The notes under the pieces are model-generated. The model did no database searches and was not told where the DNA came from. It saw only the letters and a list, made by a program, of their open reading frames with translations. From the NCBI GenBank assembly GCA_013433145.1, contig CM024177.1, positions 3,312,110-3,376,109 on the forward strand: a DNA stretch of 64,000 bases, given 5' to 3'. This document shows positions 1-11,703 of the stretch, in pieces. The stretch's first letter is position 1; each line of letters begins with the position of its first letter. The stretch comes from Ascaris suum (taxonomy: Eukaryota; Nematoda; Chromadorea; Rhabditida; Ascarididae). The position numbers and the translations under genes were made by a program.

Positions 1-3000
1 GAGAAGGGAGGAAAATCAGAGAGGGAGGAATCAACGCAGACTGATGATACCGATGAGAATTCGTCAGAAAGCGTGATTAGATTGCAGCAAAATATTGAGA
101 AGGAAAGAAAAAGAGAGGAAGAGGAATCAACTCAAACTGATGATACCAGTGAAACTGTTTCCGATGAGATTTCATCAGGAAGCGTGATTAGATCGCAGGA
201 AAAGATTGAGAAAGAAAGAGAGACAGAGAGAGAGGAGTCAACTCAGGTCGATGATAAGAAGCGTTGGGAAGGAAGATGAGTCACAAGAGGATGACGAAGA
301 GAGCACTGATACACAGCATCGAAAAGTGAATTCAGATCCCAAGGTATGTTTTTATCTGTTCTTCTTAATTGTTGCAATCGCCCACTGTGGCTTCACATTA
401 CGTTTTTTTCTACAGTCGGTGAGGATATGATGGAAGGCAAATTTAAAGCTAAGCAGATGAGGAGGCGGAATGCCCTCTACATAGCTCTTGAAATATTACC
501 TCTATGTGGCAATTTGGTGCTCAAGTGTTTCTAAATCAGCATAAGGCAAGACTGCTTAGGGGTCATGCGGGTGAGGATTTCATTCTTCACCCCATTATTG
601 AATTACTGTTCGCGGAAGTAGGATTTTTTTGCAGTACAAAGAGTATCCCGTGAGGTCCTTATTCCCTCGATTCTAATGTGCTCAAAATTTGAATATTTCC
701 GGACGCAACACCAAAGAAAGACCTTATCAATGACTGACCGGTCAATTAATTCTTGCCCTGACACTTTAGGCAGATCTTTCTATCACCGCTCTTTAATATA
801 CATGCCAACTTTAATTTACTTCAATTTTTTCTTAATGGTGAAATAAAGAATTGTGTACCAATAAAACTAACTGGACGTCGAGAAGGTATTTCAATAAATT
901 TTTATTGATAGTTATGCAGCCGGGTTTTCCTTCGTAAGCCAGTTAAATGATTCTCCTAACAACTTCGTTTTATTGGTTTATTGAGACGCTTAATCAGTGA
1001 TTATCGTTTTCAGACCACTTTTATAGATAAGAAGTATGAACTGCGGATACAAAGAGATGAGATTTTATTCTGAATTTCGAATGGCCCTTTTCACGCTCGG
1101 ATTATCTGCCTAAATTTGAGGTGTCAACTGCTTTCTTAATTTTCTATATCTTTCCAGGGAACACCGAGGCGGATAGCTGGACAAGTGCTGGACATTATAA
1201 ATAAGAATAACTTTTTCATGAATACAGTAACGCACGACCAAGATGTACTGTTAAAAGGGTTTTTCGCTTCAGAAGTGAAATTCGATGAGGATGTGAGTCA
1301 CGTTTTTACACCTCACTTGTTGTTTCAAGATGCTAATATTCGATAAAGTAATTATGCTGCTAACTATATAGAACTACAACTGTATAAAAGTTCTGTGTAG
1401 CACTGTAATATAATAGAGCGAAAGGCCTTTCTTGTAGTTGCAAGGCGCAAATTTGCAAGGAGATAGTGGCAACTTTATGATCAAATGTTTGCATTTCTTT
1501 GTTCGATTTGCTTTTCGGCATTTATTTTCAATTTGAAGATCACCGAATCTGAATTTATGACAATTGGCGGTGTAGACCACAGTACGAGCGCTTATATCTC
1601 AACTTTCACTCTAATGCAATAACATTGAAAAGAGTTTGTAGATGTTTAGTGAAACCACAGTTTACGTTTATTTAATAATTGATGAGATTAAAAAAAAGTC
1701 TTTTGTGTGGAGGTTTTATAAGCGACGAGATCGCTCATAATGTGAATAATTCAATTTTTATGTTTTGATTTTTTTTATTAATAACCTATAAAATTGATTG
1801 CTGAAATGGGAACAGCGGGGAAGCGATTTTCATTTTAGACCCTCTGGATTGATTTTGCCCTTGTTTACTAACTCCGTTCTCCATTAACAAGCACTACTGC
1901 ACCACTATGATAAAAATTTGGTAAATACTAAACTATGACTATGTATACTAAAATGTACTGCTCGCCTATTTGTTAGGTTTATAATAGTATAAGAGAGAGA
2001 AATTCGCATAGAAATGACGCAAACGAGAGCTCCTCATTTCTCAATCCCATTAGTTCGGGACCTGGATTCTTGTACTGCTTTACTGTGTGACACGAGGGGA
2101 CGAAGCATCGTTAGATGTCTGGAACATCTCGCACCTTATAGATTTGAACTGTCTGTTCAATGTTTTGTATCCTCGATGCCTATTTTACTCATCTCGTTCA
2201 AAGAATTCAACAACAAATAATCCTTCCAAATGTTCATATAATTCGTCGTTTCAGGTGGAAAGTGCGATTTTTGTTGCATTGAATCTAGCCATTGAAAGGG
2301 TTATTTGCACGGCACTCAATCAGGCTCAAAGACAATTCCTCTCGCAACGGAGTGCTGCAATAAACACAATGTTCGCGTGTATGCAACGTAATGTGCAACA
2401 ATTTGTACCCGCATGTTGGCGTCCCGATGGTAGTATTATTATCAATATTGTTTTTACTATTACTTATTATCGTCACTGTTGTTTTTATTACTGCAGTTAT
2501 TACTATTATTATCATTACTGTTGATATTACCATTACTATTACTAGTCACTATTGCTGTCGATGAGTACAATTAATATGGCCATAGCAGATGAAGATTATG
2601 CTTAAATCGCATTCTTTTTGTTGGCTCACTAATTAAACACTTCATTAATCAGTCTGTGGTTCTCTTTTTTTTTATCTAAGTGTAGGCAGTTTATATGGTC
2701 GATTGGCAATTCCAAATTGTATCGCTTTTTTTGCCTTTTTTTTCCTTCTTAGAAGCACTAACGAAGTGCATTTAGCGCAACGATCATACAATAATAGAAA
2801 TTAAAAATTCCAGAAAAAGAGTTTGCAATGTAGTTTTGAACAAATGCACAGGATGCTATAAGGTTTTTTTAAAGGATAATCGGTTTATTAACGTTCGAAA
2901 ATTCTTCAAAAAAATTCTTCAAATTGGGAGAAAATCTTCAGTAATCATTGAAATTTATGAAAATCTTGTGATTCGCTTACCATTTGCAGCTAAATGTATA

Positions 3001-3138
3001 GAATTATTTGTTCTTTCTTTTCTTTTTTCTTTTCTTTTTTTTTTTTCAGAGGCGAAAGGAACGATAGAAACGAAACAAGAATTTAGAGAGAACAATAGTC
3101 CATCGTCACCAACACAGGCAAATGAGAAGCAAGACTAG
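1..3138 (+). CDS. Unrecognised multi-exon gene (3' part), with repeated STQTDD motifs
   Basis: I do not recognise this family. Phase-consistent exons are <1-343, 1158-1292, 2255-2429 and 3050-3138 (stop TAG 3136-3138). Their donors are gtatgt, gtgagt and gtagta, and their acceptors are tttccag, gtttcag and ttttttcag. The first exon encodes a charged Glu/Lys/Arg/Ser/Thr-rich repeat in which S-T-Q-[TV]-D-D recurs at 31-48, 127-144 and 238-255, each of the first two followed by S-V-I-R and I-E-K-E-R. Exon 2 encodes 45 residues starting GTPRRIAGQVLDIINK. Exon 3 is a more hydrophobic, probably helical block with ALNLAIERVICTALNQAQRQ. Exon 4 is a polar tail ending QANEKQD. Oddity: the repeat is open in frame 1 up to 276, but the exon must be left in frame 2 at 343. 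Comparing repeat copies places about one extra base at 256-259, so this is an assembly indel or a real frameshift. The exon chain is fairly sure; the function is unknown. The start lies outside the window. Confidence 0.6.
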
Positions 3139-3243
3139 CGATCATTAGCTAAAGTGCAGCTAAACAGCATTAAACGTTTATACACCCGATTGACTAATTT
3201 ATCTTTTTATGACAGTTTAACACGGTATATATGTATAAAGCAA

Positions 3244-3255
3244 AATAAAAATAAA
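3244..3255 (+). terminator. Polyadenylation signals of the first gene
   Basis: Two AATAAA hexamers (3244-3249 and 3250-3255) lie about 110 bases past the TAG at 3138. This fits a short nematode 3' UTR and supports calling 3050-3138 the terminal exon. No transcript evidence is available here. Confidence 0.5.
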
Positions 3256-3950
3256 CTGTTGCGAGCAGTGGATTTGGTTCTTTATTGAGCTATAAAAAAT
3301 CACAGGTGATGGTTGTATCCTTTTGCTGATTGCATGCATTGCAAATACCCTGTGTGAACTAAGGTGATGCCGAAATCCAACGAAAATAAAACGTAAGTGC
3401 CCCAAGTTAAGACTACTTCATCTCGATGAACGATGTTCTTTCGGCATAAGTTTTCTCATCTCGTCACACTTTTGTCGTTAACTAGTAACTTCAGCTGTGC
3501 AATGAGCGGTGGAACTCATAAACTGGAGTCGAGTGGGGGAAGAGTTGGAGAATAACGAGAAGTGACCAATCCCTGCATTCCCTGCATGAATTGCTTTTTC
3601 TAGGCATCGTGCAACTTTATCATTCAATTGTGGAAAAGGAATAAATTTGTTCATTAGCGTTTGTAGGTGATTTTTGACGGATGGGGGGTTTTTGTTGAGT
3701 ATTCAGGTGCTATCGATGGCTCATAGGGTTCAAGGTTTTGAACAGGAATGTGTTTCGGCTGAAAGTTATTAATTTTCGAGCAAATGTTTTCGACTGAAGG
3801 AAAATTCATACGAACTATAACGAGGTAGAAGATGGGTATTTTTGACGCGAGAGTAGGAGGGGTGTCGGGAACAAAAAAAGGGTCGAGAGAGAGAGGGAAA
3901 ATATAAATGAAAATTTCACCGCAAGCGAGGACGTAATCCTAGAAGGGAAG

Positions 3951-4132
3951 TGAAGCCGTCGTAGCGAAAGGAATTGCCGTCGTCGTAGCGAAGCGAAGTA
4001 CCGTCGTCGGAGCGTAGGGATGTGAAGTCGTCGTAGTGAAGAGAAGTGCCGTCGTCGTAGCGGAGCGAAGTGCCGTCGTCGTAGCGTAGCGAAGTGCCGT
4101 CGTCGTAGCGGATCGAAGTGCCGCCGTCGTAG
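3951..4132. repeat. 24-bp minisatellite, about 7-8 copies
   Basis: A diverged tandem array with a unit close to gtgccgtcgtcgtagcggag plus cgaa. Copies differ by a few substitutions. Because the period is a multiple of three it stays open on the minus strand, giving an octapeptide periodicity around D-D-G-T-S-L-R-Y. No flanking splice sites or start context support a real protein, so I treat this as repeat DNA. Confidence 0.75.
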
Positions 4133-4199
4133 ATCTGTTGCAAGCTTTTATCCGTGAAGTCAATTGATCCGCATGTAGATCTGTTGCAAGCTTTTATCC
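4129..4199. repeat. 25-bp perfect direct repeat, 46-bp period
   Basis: The segment beginning gtagatctgttgcaagctt occurs at 4129-4153 and again, identically over 25 bases, at 4175-4199. The sequence after each copy is also partly alike (gattgctccgc versus attgatccgc). It begins at the end of the 24-bp array, so one replication-slippage event could have made both. Confidence 0.75.
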
Positions 4200-7100
4200 A
4201 TTCGATTGCTCCGCTTGTCGGCTATTCACCATTCATTTGGATGGCACATTTTTTGCTAAGAGGTGAGGCAGTGTGAGAGTCGTTTCGGAGGTGTGAGAGT
4301 TACAGTCGGTGACGCCATGTTGACCAGAGATGGGTCAGCGGAAGCGTCATGAATGGAGATTTCGATGATACGCATCTCAATGGCGCCTTCGTTCTTTCTT
4401 TGCGCCATCATGAATCACCGATACTTCGCGATGATTCGCGACAAGGGGTTATGGGTACGGAATCTTGTGCGCTTACAACATTGTGAGTATTAAATAACGT
4501 TGTTCAAGATTACGTTCGTCAATCATAAATATTACAGAAAAAGTCCTGAAATCGAACTTCCGGAAAAACCGCACCTTGTATGATTCAATAAGTTTTCATT
4601 TGTTTTTTATTGCAGGAGTGTAGTATACTGTTTCTGCGATAGTGCCTGTCTTCGAAGCCCTGGGAATTTCATTTCTCGCTCGAGTATCTGCGTGCGCGCG
4701 GCTTATTCGCGTTGAGCTGGCATTGCTGACCTCGTGGCTGGTGTAGTGAAGGCGTATGCGGATAGTGACGAGAGAGTTTTGATTTCGCGTGCTGATGGAA
4801 AGGTGACAGAGTGGTTGCAAAGGGGTGCAGCGAGGGCAGAAATTCTAGGATGTTAGTTAATAAAGAAAATACAGGTTTAAAAAATTTAGAAGTTTTGCAG
4901 CATAGGTTTCACGCTTGGAAACTACAGGCAGATGCCAGTGGCTGGTATAGGTAGACAGAACTGACTGGTATAGGTAGTCGGAAGTTTGGAATATGTTACA
5001 CTGCACGTGAGGATGTGATTTATTGTGCCGAAAGAAACGTGAAGTGGAAACCGCAAATTGATGTAGAATGTAAAAAAAGAAAGGGCGCAACTACATGACC
5101 ACTTCGCCTCTCGCCTATGGAAGAGCTGCTCAGGCGATCGACTCATCTGCTTTCACCTTCCGTTGTAGCCCTCCCTTGCCCTTCTCTTTCCATCCTGTAT
5201 CGGGCGTTTGGAAATTTATATTTTGTTCGCAGCTTTGTTTTCCTGTGCAGTAGTACCTTCTTAATCCTGGACCGATTACTAGAAAGCAGTGCGTTTTTCG
5301 CAATAATGTGACTTTTTTGGTCACTCTGGCACAATTGCATAACTCAAATTGGATACTGAATTGCAATGCAAGCAATTTTTGCAAATAATTCAGAGATTTT
5401 CATGAAATGCGACTAAGTGAGTTTAGTTGCGCGTTCCCGAAACGACCTAAATGTGCAAGATTTGGGAAGGGTGGGCAAAATGACATGAAGAAGGCAGCAG
5501 AGAGTAATGAGTAAGCTCATCGAAACATTGTAATCGCAACTCCTAGCAGTATGTCGCTTTCTATTCTCCTATAAGAATATATGATTACCATGCATGGTTT
5601 CACTTCAACGCATTTTTATACTGCTACTTTTTTAGCCGTCAGGCTTGTATCATCAAGGAACGACTGAGTAGCGAGCGCTAGTTATTATGTTTCTTTTAGC
5701 AGTTGCATCGTTTATTATGCTATCTATTGTTTCAGAATCAAATCGGTGATGGCCTGTCGTATGCCGTTTTATTGAACGATTTGATCATTCCGCATCATCG
5801 ATGAAAACCTTTATGAGGTATGCATCGAACTTTTTTCCCGCTCTAATTCGTTTGATATTGTTACTCATAGTGTATATGTTCATTCTATCATGTGGTTTTC
5901 TCCTAGATGCTAATGATAGCTTAGTGATACCTACGCTTAACGACCTGGCACAATTTCTCGGAGAGATCAGCATGACAAAGCTCGTTCAGCAGAAGTTTTG
6001 GGCTGAAAGGTAGTGAAGGGTTTTTCTTGAGGGTTTCCTCCTTCAACTTCAAAGTTCTACTCCATCTGTTTTCTCCTCGTTCTACCTGCTTGCTTTTCTT
6101 TTAGCTGTCATTTAATTTAACTGAATTGTTCTAAACGGTTCGAGACGCAAGCCTCACAAAGTTTGCCTCCTTGCTTTCTGCAGTGTTTTCGCACAGTTTT
6201 ATATTTCTGACCCTAAGTGATATGAAAATTTTTTGCGATGCAATTCTATGAATCGGCGGCTTGATACGATTTCAGCGGCCACGATCTCGTTTAGCTTTTT
6301 TTTTCTTCCCAAAATTTCCTCTTTTCGTTGCTTCATAGAGATGCCATAATGTGTCCGGATGGCGAGGGGACTTGCTACTGGGCAATGGAGATAACTCGAT
6401 AAATTCATAGGTCTAACTGGATAATTAGGCACAGCAACGCCCACAAAACGTAGCTTCATTGTTTTTCCACCTGCATTATATATAGTTGCAGTTTTTGGAA
6501 GGGCATAAATAAGCGTTCAGCGAGGCGCCGGAATATTAAAACGAAGTGTAGCATTGAGAAAAAAAGGAGAAAATCTACGGAATATGACAATCGGAAAACC
6601 TTTAAGCCTGTGGCTATGCTCAACAGAAATAAGTCGTATTCCTAAACCCATTTGAATAGTTTGTTTAATAGAGCTGAAGCAGTCAACACAAATGCAGAAC
6701 ACAAATATAAAACCGAAAGACAAATATAATGTTGGCGTTTGAATGCATATTCCACTGATCAAGGAATCAACTCGTTTTGCTCCTAGCGATTTGAAATGCT
6801 CCTAACAATGTGAATAGCTCATACATTAACTTATTTTTCACCTCAGAAGGCTAACGCTATGCATGAGTTTCATTTAATGTGGCGAAATTTGAAAAAAAAA
6901 AGCTTTCAACAAAAAAAAAAAAAAGAAAAGAATTCTGTTAGAAAGAAGCGACGCTTCTCCGCCTTAACAGAAATACTATCACTGAACGAATTCGTTCTAA
7001 AAGCAAATATGCACAGCTAATTAAGAATTCCCTCGATTTAAAACAATCTTATCATTTTTTTCACTTTTGTTGATGAGATTATGCCAACATCTCTGTGCCG

Positions 7101-8878
7101 CTGTCGTCCTAAATTAGAAGTAAATCGTTTACTTCCAAGCCAATTCCATGTTCCTCATAAACGGGGGAGTCATTTATCATTTGAAAACTCTTTACTTTTG
7201 TCAGTGATGAGTTGACGTGTAGTGATGTTATCCAGGATGCAATGTTTATTTTAGGGATTCTCTTATCGAGTTATGTAAAATTCCAAGCATCTATAGTATC
7301 GTAAGAGTCAATTGTAGAATATAAGCAGCATAAGAGGACAATTCACAATTACCTCTAAATAATACCCTATCATAGGGATGCTTAATGCTCACACACAGCT
7401 AATCAATAAAGGCAATCTCAACGTTGATAATAAAAAACTGAAAGAAAAGTTGGCAAAAAAAAGGAACTAATAAAAAGCAATTATGGGACACAAAGCCACG
7501 AGTAGAGAGGGCAATAAAAAACACGAGCAATCAGCATAGCGATGCTCTTTTGTGCATAGCATTGCTGCCAAGCTTTTCCAATAAAATCAATCAATCAATC
7601 AAATAATTATCGACTATCAAATTTTCGAGTAATTCCACAAAAATCAATACACGTATTAAAGAACTCTTTTTGCTAGAGAAACAGATATCACCCTTCGGAG
7701 AGAATTTAAGAGAAAAACCACCTCAAAACATAAGGAAAACACAGTAATGTGCCGAATAGCGCATATGATGAGTGAATTATACAAATGAAACGTCATATAT
7801 GCGATAACATCGAAACCCGAAAACCTACAAACGTATATAGGGTGGTGAAAATAAAAAAAATTAATCCCACCCTATTCGTCAGTCGTATCGCCTCTTCCTA
7901 ATCTTTCTATCCTTGCCAGTAACATCATAAGGATTTGTTAGAGAAATTTAAGTGAAAAAAATGTCGGTGACGTCGAAGAAAATGCTCAGATGTTCCAAGT
8001 GGAATGACGAAAACACATTTAGCGAAGTTTGATAGCAAACTATTGCATTCTGGGCGAAAAATGCCATATTTTTTATTCTTTTTTGTTTAACGTTCCCATA
8101 CCAAGTACATCTCTAAATCCGTTTCCATGTGATGCATAATCATCACTGAGTGCATGAATGAACAATTTCAAGCAAATATTGAATTTTTCCTCTGATGACC
8201 TGCACTTGTCGTCCTTAATGGAGTGGCACTTCCGTCCGACTTTTTCCGACGAGATAAAATCGCCTTCTTTTTCGATGCCTAAGACCAACGCTCACTTAAT
8301 TAAGCGAACGAATATAAAGTATCGCTTTCGCGCTTACAGCGCCACTGAGCAACGAACTCTAATAAGAACATCTCGTTTAAACGCTAAAAAATCTTCGTGT
8401 GGCAAATATTATTATATGAGGCGAAAATATTTATGTTCGTGTCCAGCTTACCACCTCAGAACAACAATCATCGGTTTAATGACTGCCTAGTACGGTTGTC
8501 TTCTCTTGTAAGAATATAGCAACTTAGCTATTCCCCACCTTATAAAACCGCATACAAATGACTGCCCCTTATAACGAACAACAGTGATGTCATCCTTGAA
8601 ACACTTTCATTCCTACCTCAGTTACATTTGTGGAGAGGTTTCTGAGCGGATATCAATAACAATTTAAATCATATACGGGGAAAGAATTTGTTAACGGTTG
8701 CTTGAGATCCGTCTGGTCATTTTCTGAACACCTCAAGATCAATTTGAGCACCTCAGGGTTGGACTGACTGCCCTGAGGGCAAGGTGGTGACTTGGTGTGT
8801 GATGCCTACAAAACACGGGGGCAGGACATTCTGGCGGGAGAATGACGTGGTTGAGGAGGCGGTGTATGAACCGGTGAG

Positions 8879-9971
8879 ATGGTAGAAGAGGATGAAATCG
8901 ACAGCGAGTCGGAGGCTGTTGGCGATCCAGGACATTCCTCCAGGGACAACGAGACAGTGCGCGATGCACCTGGCGATACCGCGCGGCGGAAAAGTGCCGT
9001 TTTTGCCTCACGCTCCACCATGAACACATTCCGGCGTGCTTCCACTTCGCCGATCCTGAATCAAGAATATCCCCGTTGGCAGGCAATTCTAACATACGTC
9101 TTTGAGAGAAAATGCCTTAATATACCGCTAACGGAAATGGTGAGTACTAACGCGATCAGCAATCCTTATCATTCCCATTGTCATGACACCCACTGCAGGA
9201 ATTCGCCTTATCGAACGTTACTAATATTTCATCGGAAAATGGGTGGTAAGGGAAAACTGCATTAAAGCCTTCTTCTTGGGGGATGCAAGTGGAGAATTCA
9301 ACCCACAATTCTAAAGGACATGATATTATTGGAAAATGAAACACACACACACATACATACATCAATCAAACATGTCTGAAGTATATTCGAATTGCCTAAT
9401 GATGCTCAAGATTGACCGGTTGATCACATTAGACATTCGAAAAGCTGTCTAATGCAACAACCGCTTAATTGCGCTTGTGATGGTGTATGACAGCTGAAAA
9501 ACAAATTACATCATTAAACGTACGGGAGCAAAATTCTGGTTGCAGATCTAATTCAAGACTTTCTAAATTAAAGAGATGCTGAACAAACAAACAAAGATAT
9601 TGATAAATGAAGCATCCTGCCAGAAAAGTTGGTGGATTGCGCAGCTTTCTGCATTCCGCTTACTTGGTTAGTCACTTTCATAAATCATCAACAAATAACG
9701 AGACATGCAACGTAATGCATTCATATTTTAAATCATTCAACGGATCGCATAGTGTGATTCAAGTGATAGGACATCCTCGAATGCTTTCAGAGGTCAAATG
9801 ACAACTTGAAAATTGATCTACGAGCTTATTATACCAATTAAGTTTTGCAACCAGAATTTTAGCTATTCCCGCATTAGAACTATCTGGGAGGCATGCAGCA
9901 CAAACTTCATCACAAATACGCTTAGCGTTGATGCGCCTCTTAAATGCGAATTTGACAATCGCGAGAAATGA
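8879..9971 (+). CDS. Small three-exon gene of unknown function
   Basis: Unrecognised. Exons are 8879-9139, 9199-9245 and 9863-9971 (stop TGA 9969-9971). Donors are gtgagt (after ATG at 9137-9139) and gtaagg; acceptors are cactgcag and aattttag. Phases agree (0, then 2), and the first intron is 59 bases, a typical compact nematode size. The predicted product is about 138 residues. It has an acidic start (M-V-E-E-D-E-I-D-S-E-S-E), a basic Ser/Thr-rich middle, a more conserved-looking block YPRWQAILTYVFERKCLNIP, and a cysteine-containing tail. The start is the first ATG after an in-frame TGA at 8867-8869; an upstream exon is not excluded. GC content is higher than the surroundings over 8.8-9.14 kb. 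No signal peptide or membrane segment is evident. Exon 1 is the best supported and exon 3 the least. Confidence 0.5.
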
Positions 9972-11484
9972 ATAATAATGATAATAGATACTTGAAGCAT
10001 GTCTGAATTTATGGGCAACACAACAGGTATTTCCATTTCAGCGAAGACCATTGCAAATCAAAAACACATGTTTACTTAGCACCCATTTCTAGAAAGTTCT
10101 AAGGTTGCTTTGTTTGGATTCAGCTATGCACTCACAAATTGAGAAGATAGAGCCAAAAACCGGATAAATATAGTGTCTCCTAAAGGCTTAGGGTCGCTGA
10201 GCACTTTTATTAGGAAACAAACTGTAATTTAAAATTAAGTCGAAAATAAAGAGAAACTAGGCGTCTTGTTATATCCTATACTGGCCATACGATATGTAAC
10301 TGCATGATAGGGTTGCAGTACTAGATGTCGCCGTTCTGCCTGCGAGTTTTGCATAAACGAATGATCGCTTATGAGGAACATATGTTTGCGGATGGTGGAA
10401 CAAGTCGTACGAAATAATTTATTTCAGCAGTTGCAGCTAAATTTATCTAGTAAATCATTCAGTTTCCTTTCCGCTTCCGCATAACGTCGTTCTCATTGCC
10501 TAGCCCTCCCCGACTGTCACCTTCGATCCCTCTCATGCACATATTCGACCGGCACTTGTCGCTGTTGAAGGACGCGTTCTTTAGGTGTTTCTATCCTTAA
10601 AGCATTGTCATAACGGTCACCAACCCATTCTTTACCGTTCTCTAACAACCCCAACTAGGATCAAGCAGTTTGCTGTCGAACTCGTAATGGAAGGCTGTGT
10701 GGAGAAGAACAGGGCAACGGACCATGGAATCTATAGGGAAGGAGTGAGGGAAGAAGATGAGCTGCCACCCTCTCCATCTCCTTTTTTTCTCCTTTGCAGT
10801 AACTCCTACCTACCCGTTTCAGCTTTCTTTATTTTCCCCCTTATCGTGACAAATAAGGCTTGCCAGTTTCGCTGACAGCAAAGGTGGCTCTTGAAGGCAC
10901 TGATTTCTGCAACGGTGACCTAGGAAAATACAGAAATATCGAAAAAAAGAAACGAGAAGAAAGTGTCCGATCTCAAACAACTATGCACTGCACACCAGAA
11001 TCGAGGAATGGAGTACCTGTCGTCGATGAAATACTTCCTTTCTTTTTCTTCTTCCCCTCCCATCTGCGGATGATGCACTACCGCCACTGCTTTGTTTATG
11101 GACCAACAGAATCGGAATCAGGATATGGGATTCCTGCCCCGAACCCAGCGATTCCTTCAAGTTCGTCCTTTCTCGGGAGAGTGAGGAAGGAGGGAAGAGG
11201 TGGAGGAGATCTACGAATTCGTGAACGAAGCAGGATAGTCGGATGAAAACGCATGCTTTGGTGCAAACTATAAATGTTTTTTTTTTGCGGCGGAATCGCA
11301 AAGAAATGCCCAAGATGAACGCAGCAATAGTCTTTAAAGTAATATAATTATATGACAGTCGCCATTTGCCAACAATTCCTAATTGTCATAGCAGCCGCTT
11401 ATTAAATATGCTGCTCTCTTATTTTAAAGCACCGACGTTTAAAATACTGCAAAGTACATCGAATGACTGTAGGTCATCTACGCT
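9972..11484. other. Convergent intergenic region between small gene and GPCPD1 homologue
   Basis: The small plus-strand gene and the minus-strand GPCPD1 homologue converge here, so both 3' UTRs are expected. A 110-codon minus-strand open frame (10981-11313) could hold an alternative last GPCPD1 exon: an exon from about 11213 to the TAA at 11097-11099 would complete the Arg codon after I-I-Y-D. I could not choose between this and other candidates. Confidence 0.3.
10245..10250 (+). terminator. Possible polyadenylation signal of the small gene
   Basis: An AATAAA hexamer on the plus strand about 275 bases past the proposed TGA at 9971. It is the first canonical hexamer I see downstream on this strand. 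In this AT-rich DNA that is weak evidence. Confidence 0.25.
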
Positions 11485-11533
11485 TTACTTCTTAAGGAAT
11501 AGAAAACTGCACGAACTGAGTTGTTGAAAAAAG
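11485..11533 (-). CDS. Candidate terminal exon of the GPCPD1 homologue
   Basis: The strongest acceptor downstream of exon 14 is a long pyrimidine tract ending in ttttttgcag. The segment after it starts in the phase needed by exon 14 and runs 15 codons to TAA. It would end the protein soon after the barrel, with Ser instead of the usual Arg after I-I-Y-D. That mismatch with the family is why confidence is low. The rival at ~11213-11097 restores Arg but has a weaker acceptor. Confidence 0.3.
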
Positions 11534-11703
11534 CTGCAAAAAACAAGGAAAAAAAGTAAAGCTGCGTGAAAATCTTTTAAAAAGAGACCATAGTACACAA
11601 AACATGCAACTAGCTTCAAAAGAAAAGCCCAAAGAATTTCTCGCAAATTATTTTGAGCAGACACTAATGAGGCGGTTAAGTTCATCATGGCAAAAGAATT
11701 AAC

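Larger units (their letters stand above)
3256..8878. other. Largely non-coding intergenic region
   Basis: Apart from the minisatellite and direct repeat near 4 kb, I find no supported gene. Open frames here are short, lack a coherent exon chain and mostly overlap on opposite strands. A weak two-exon possibility at 4451-4715 is listed under findings. A short (ATCA)n run lies near 7585-7605, and AT-rich homopolymer stretches are scattered. Confidence 0.4.

Noticed and set aside
3916..4163. Minus-strand repeat proteins with D-D-G-T-S-L-R-Y units
   Set aside because: A 24-bp tandem array stays open in any frame that lacks a stop in the unit. No splice sites or start context support a gene.
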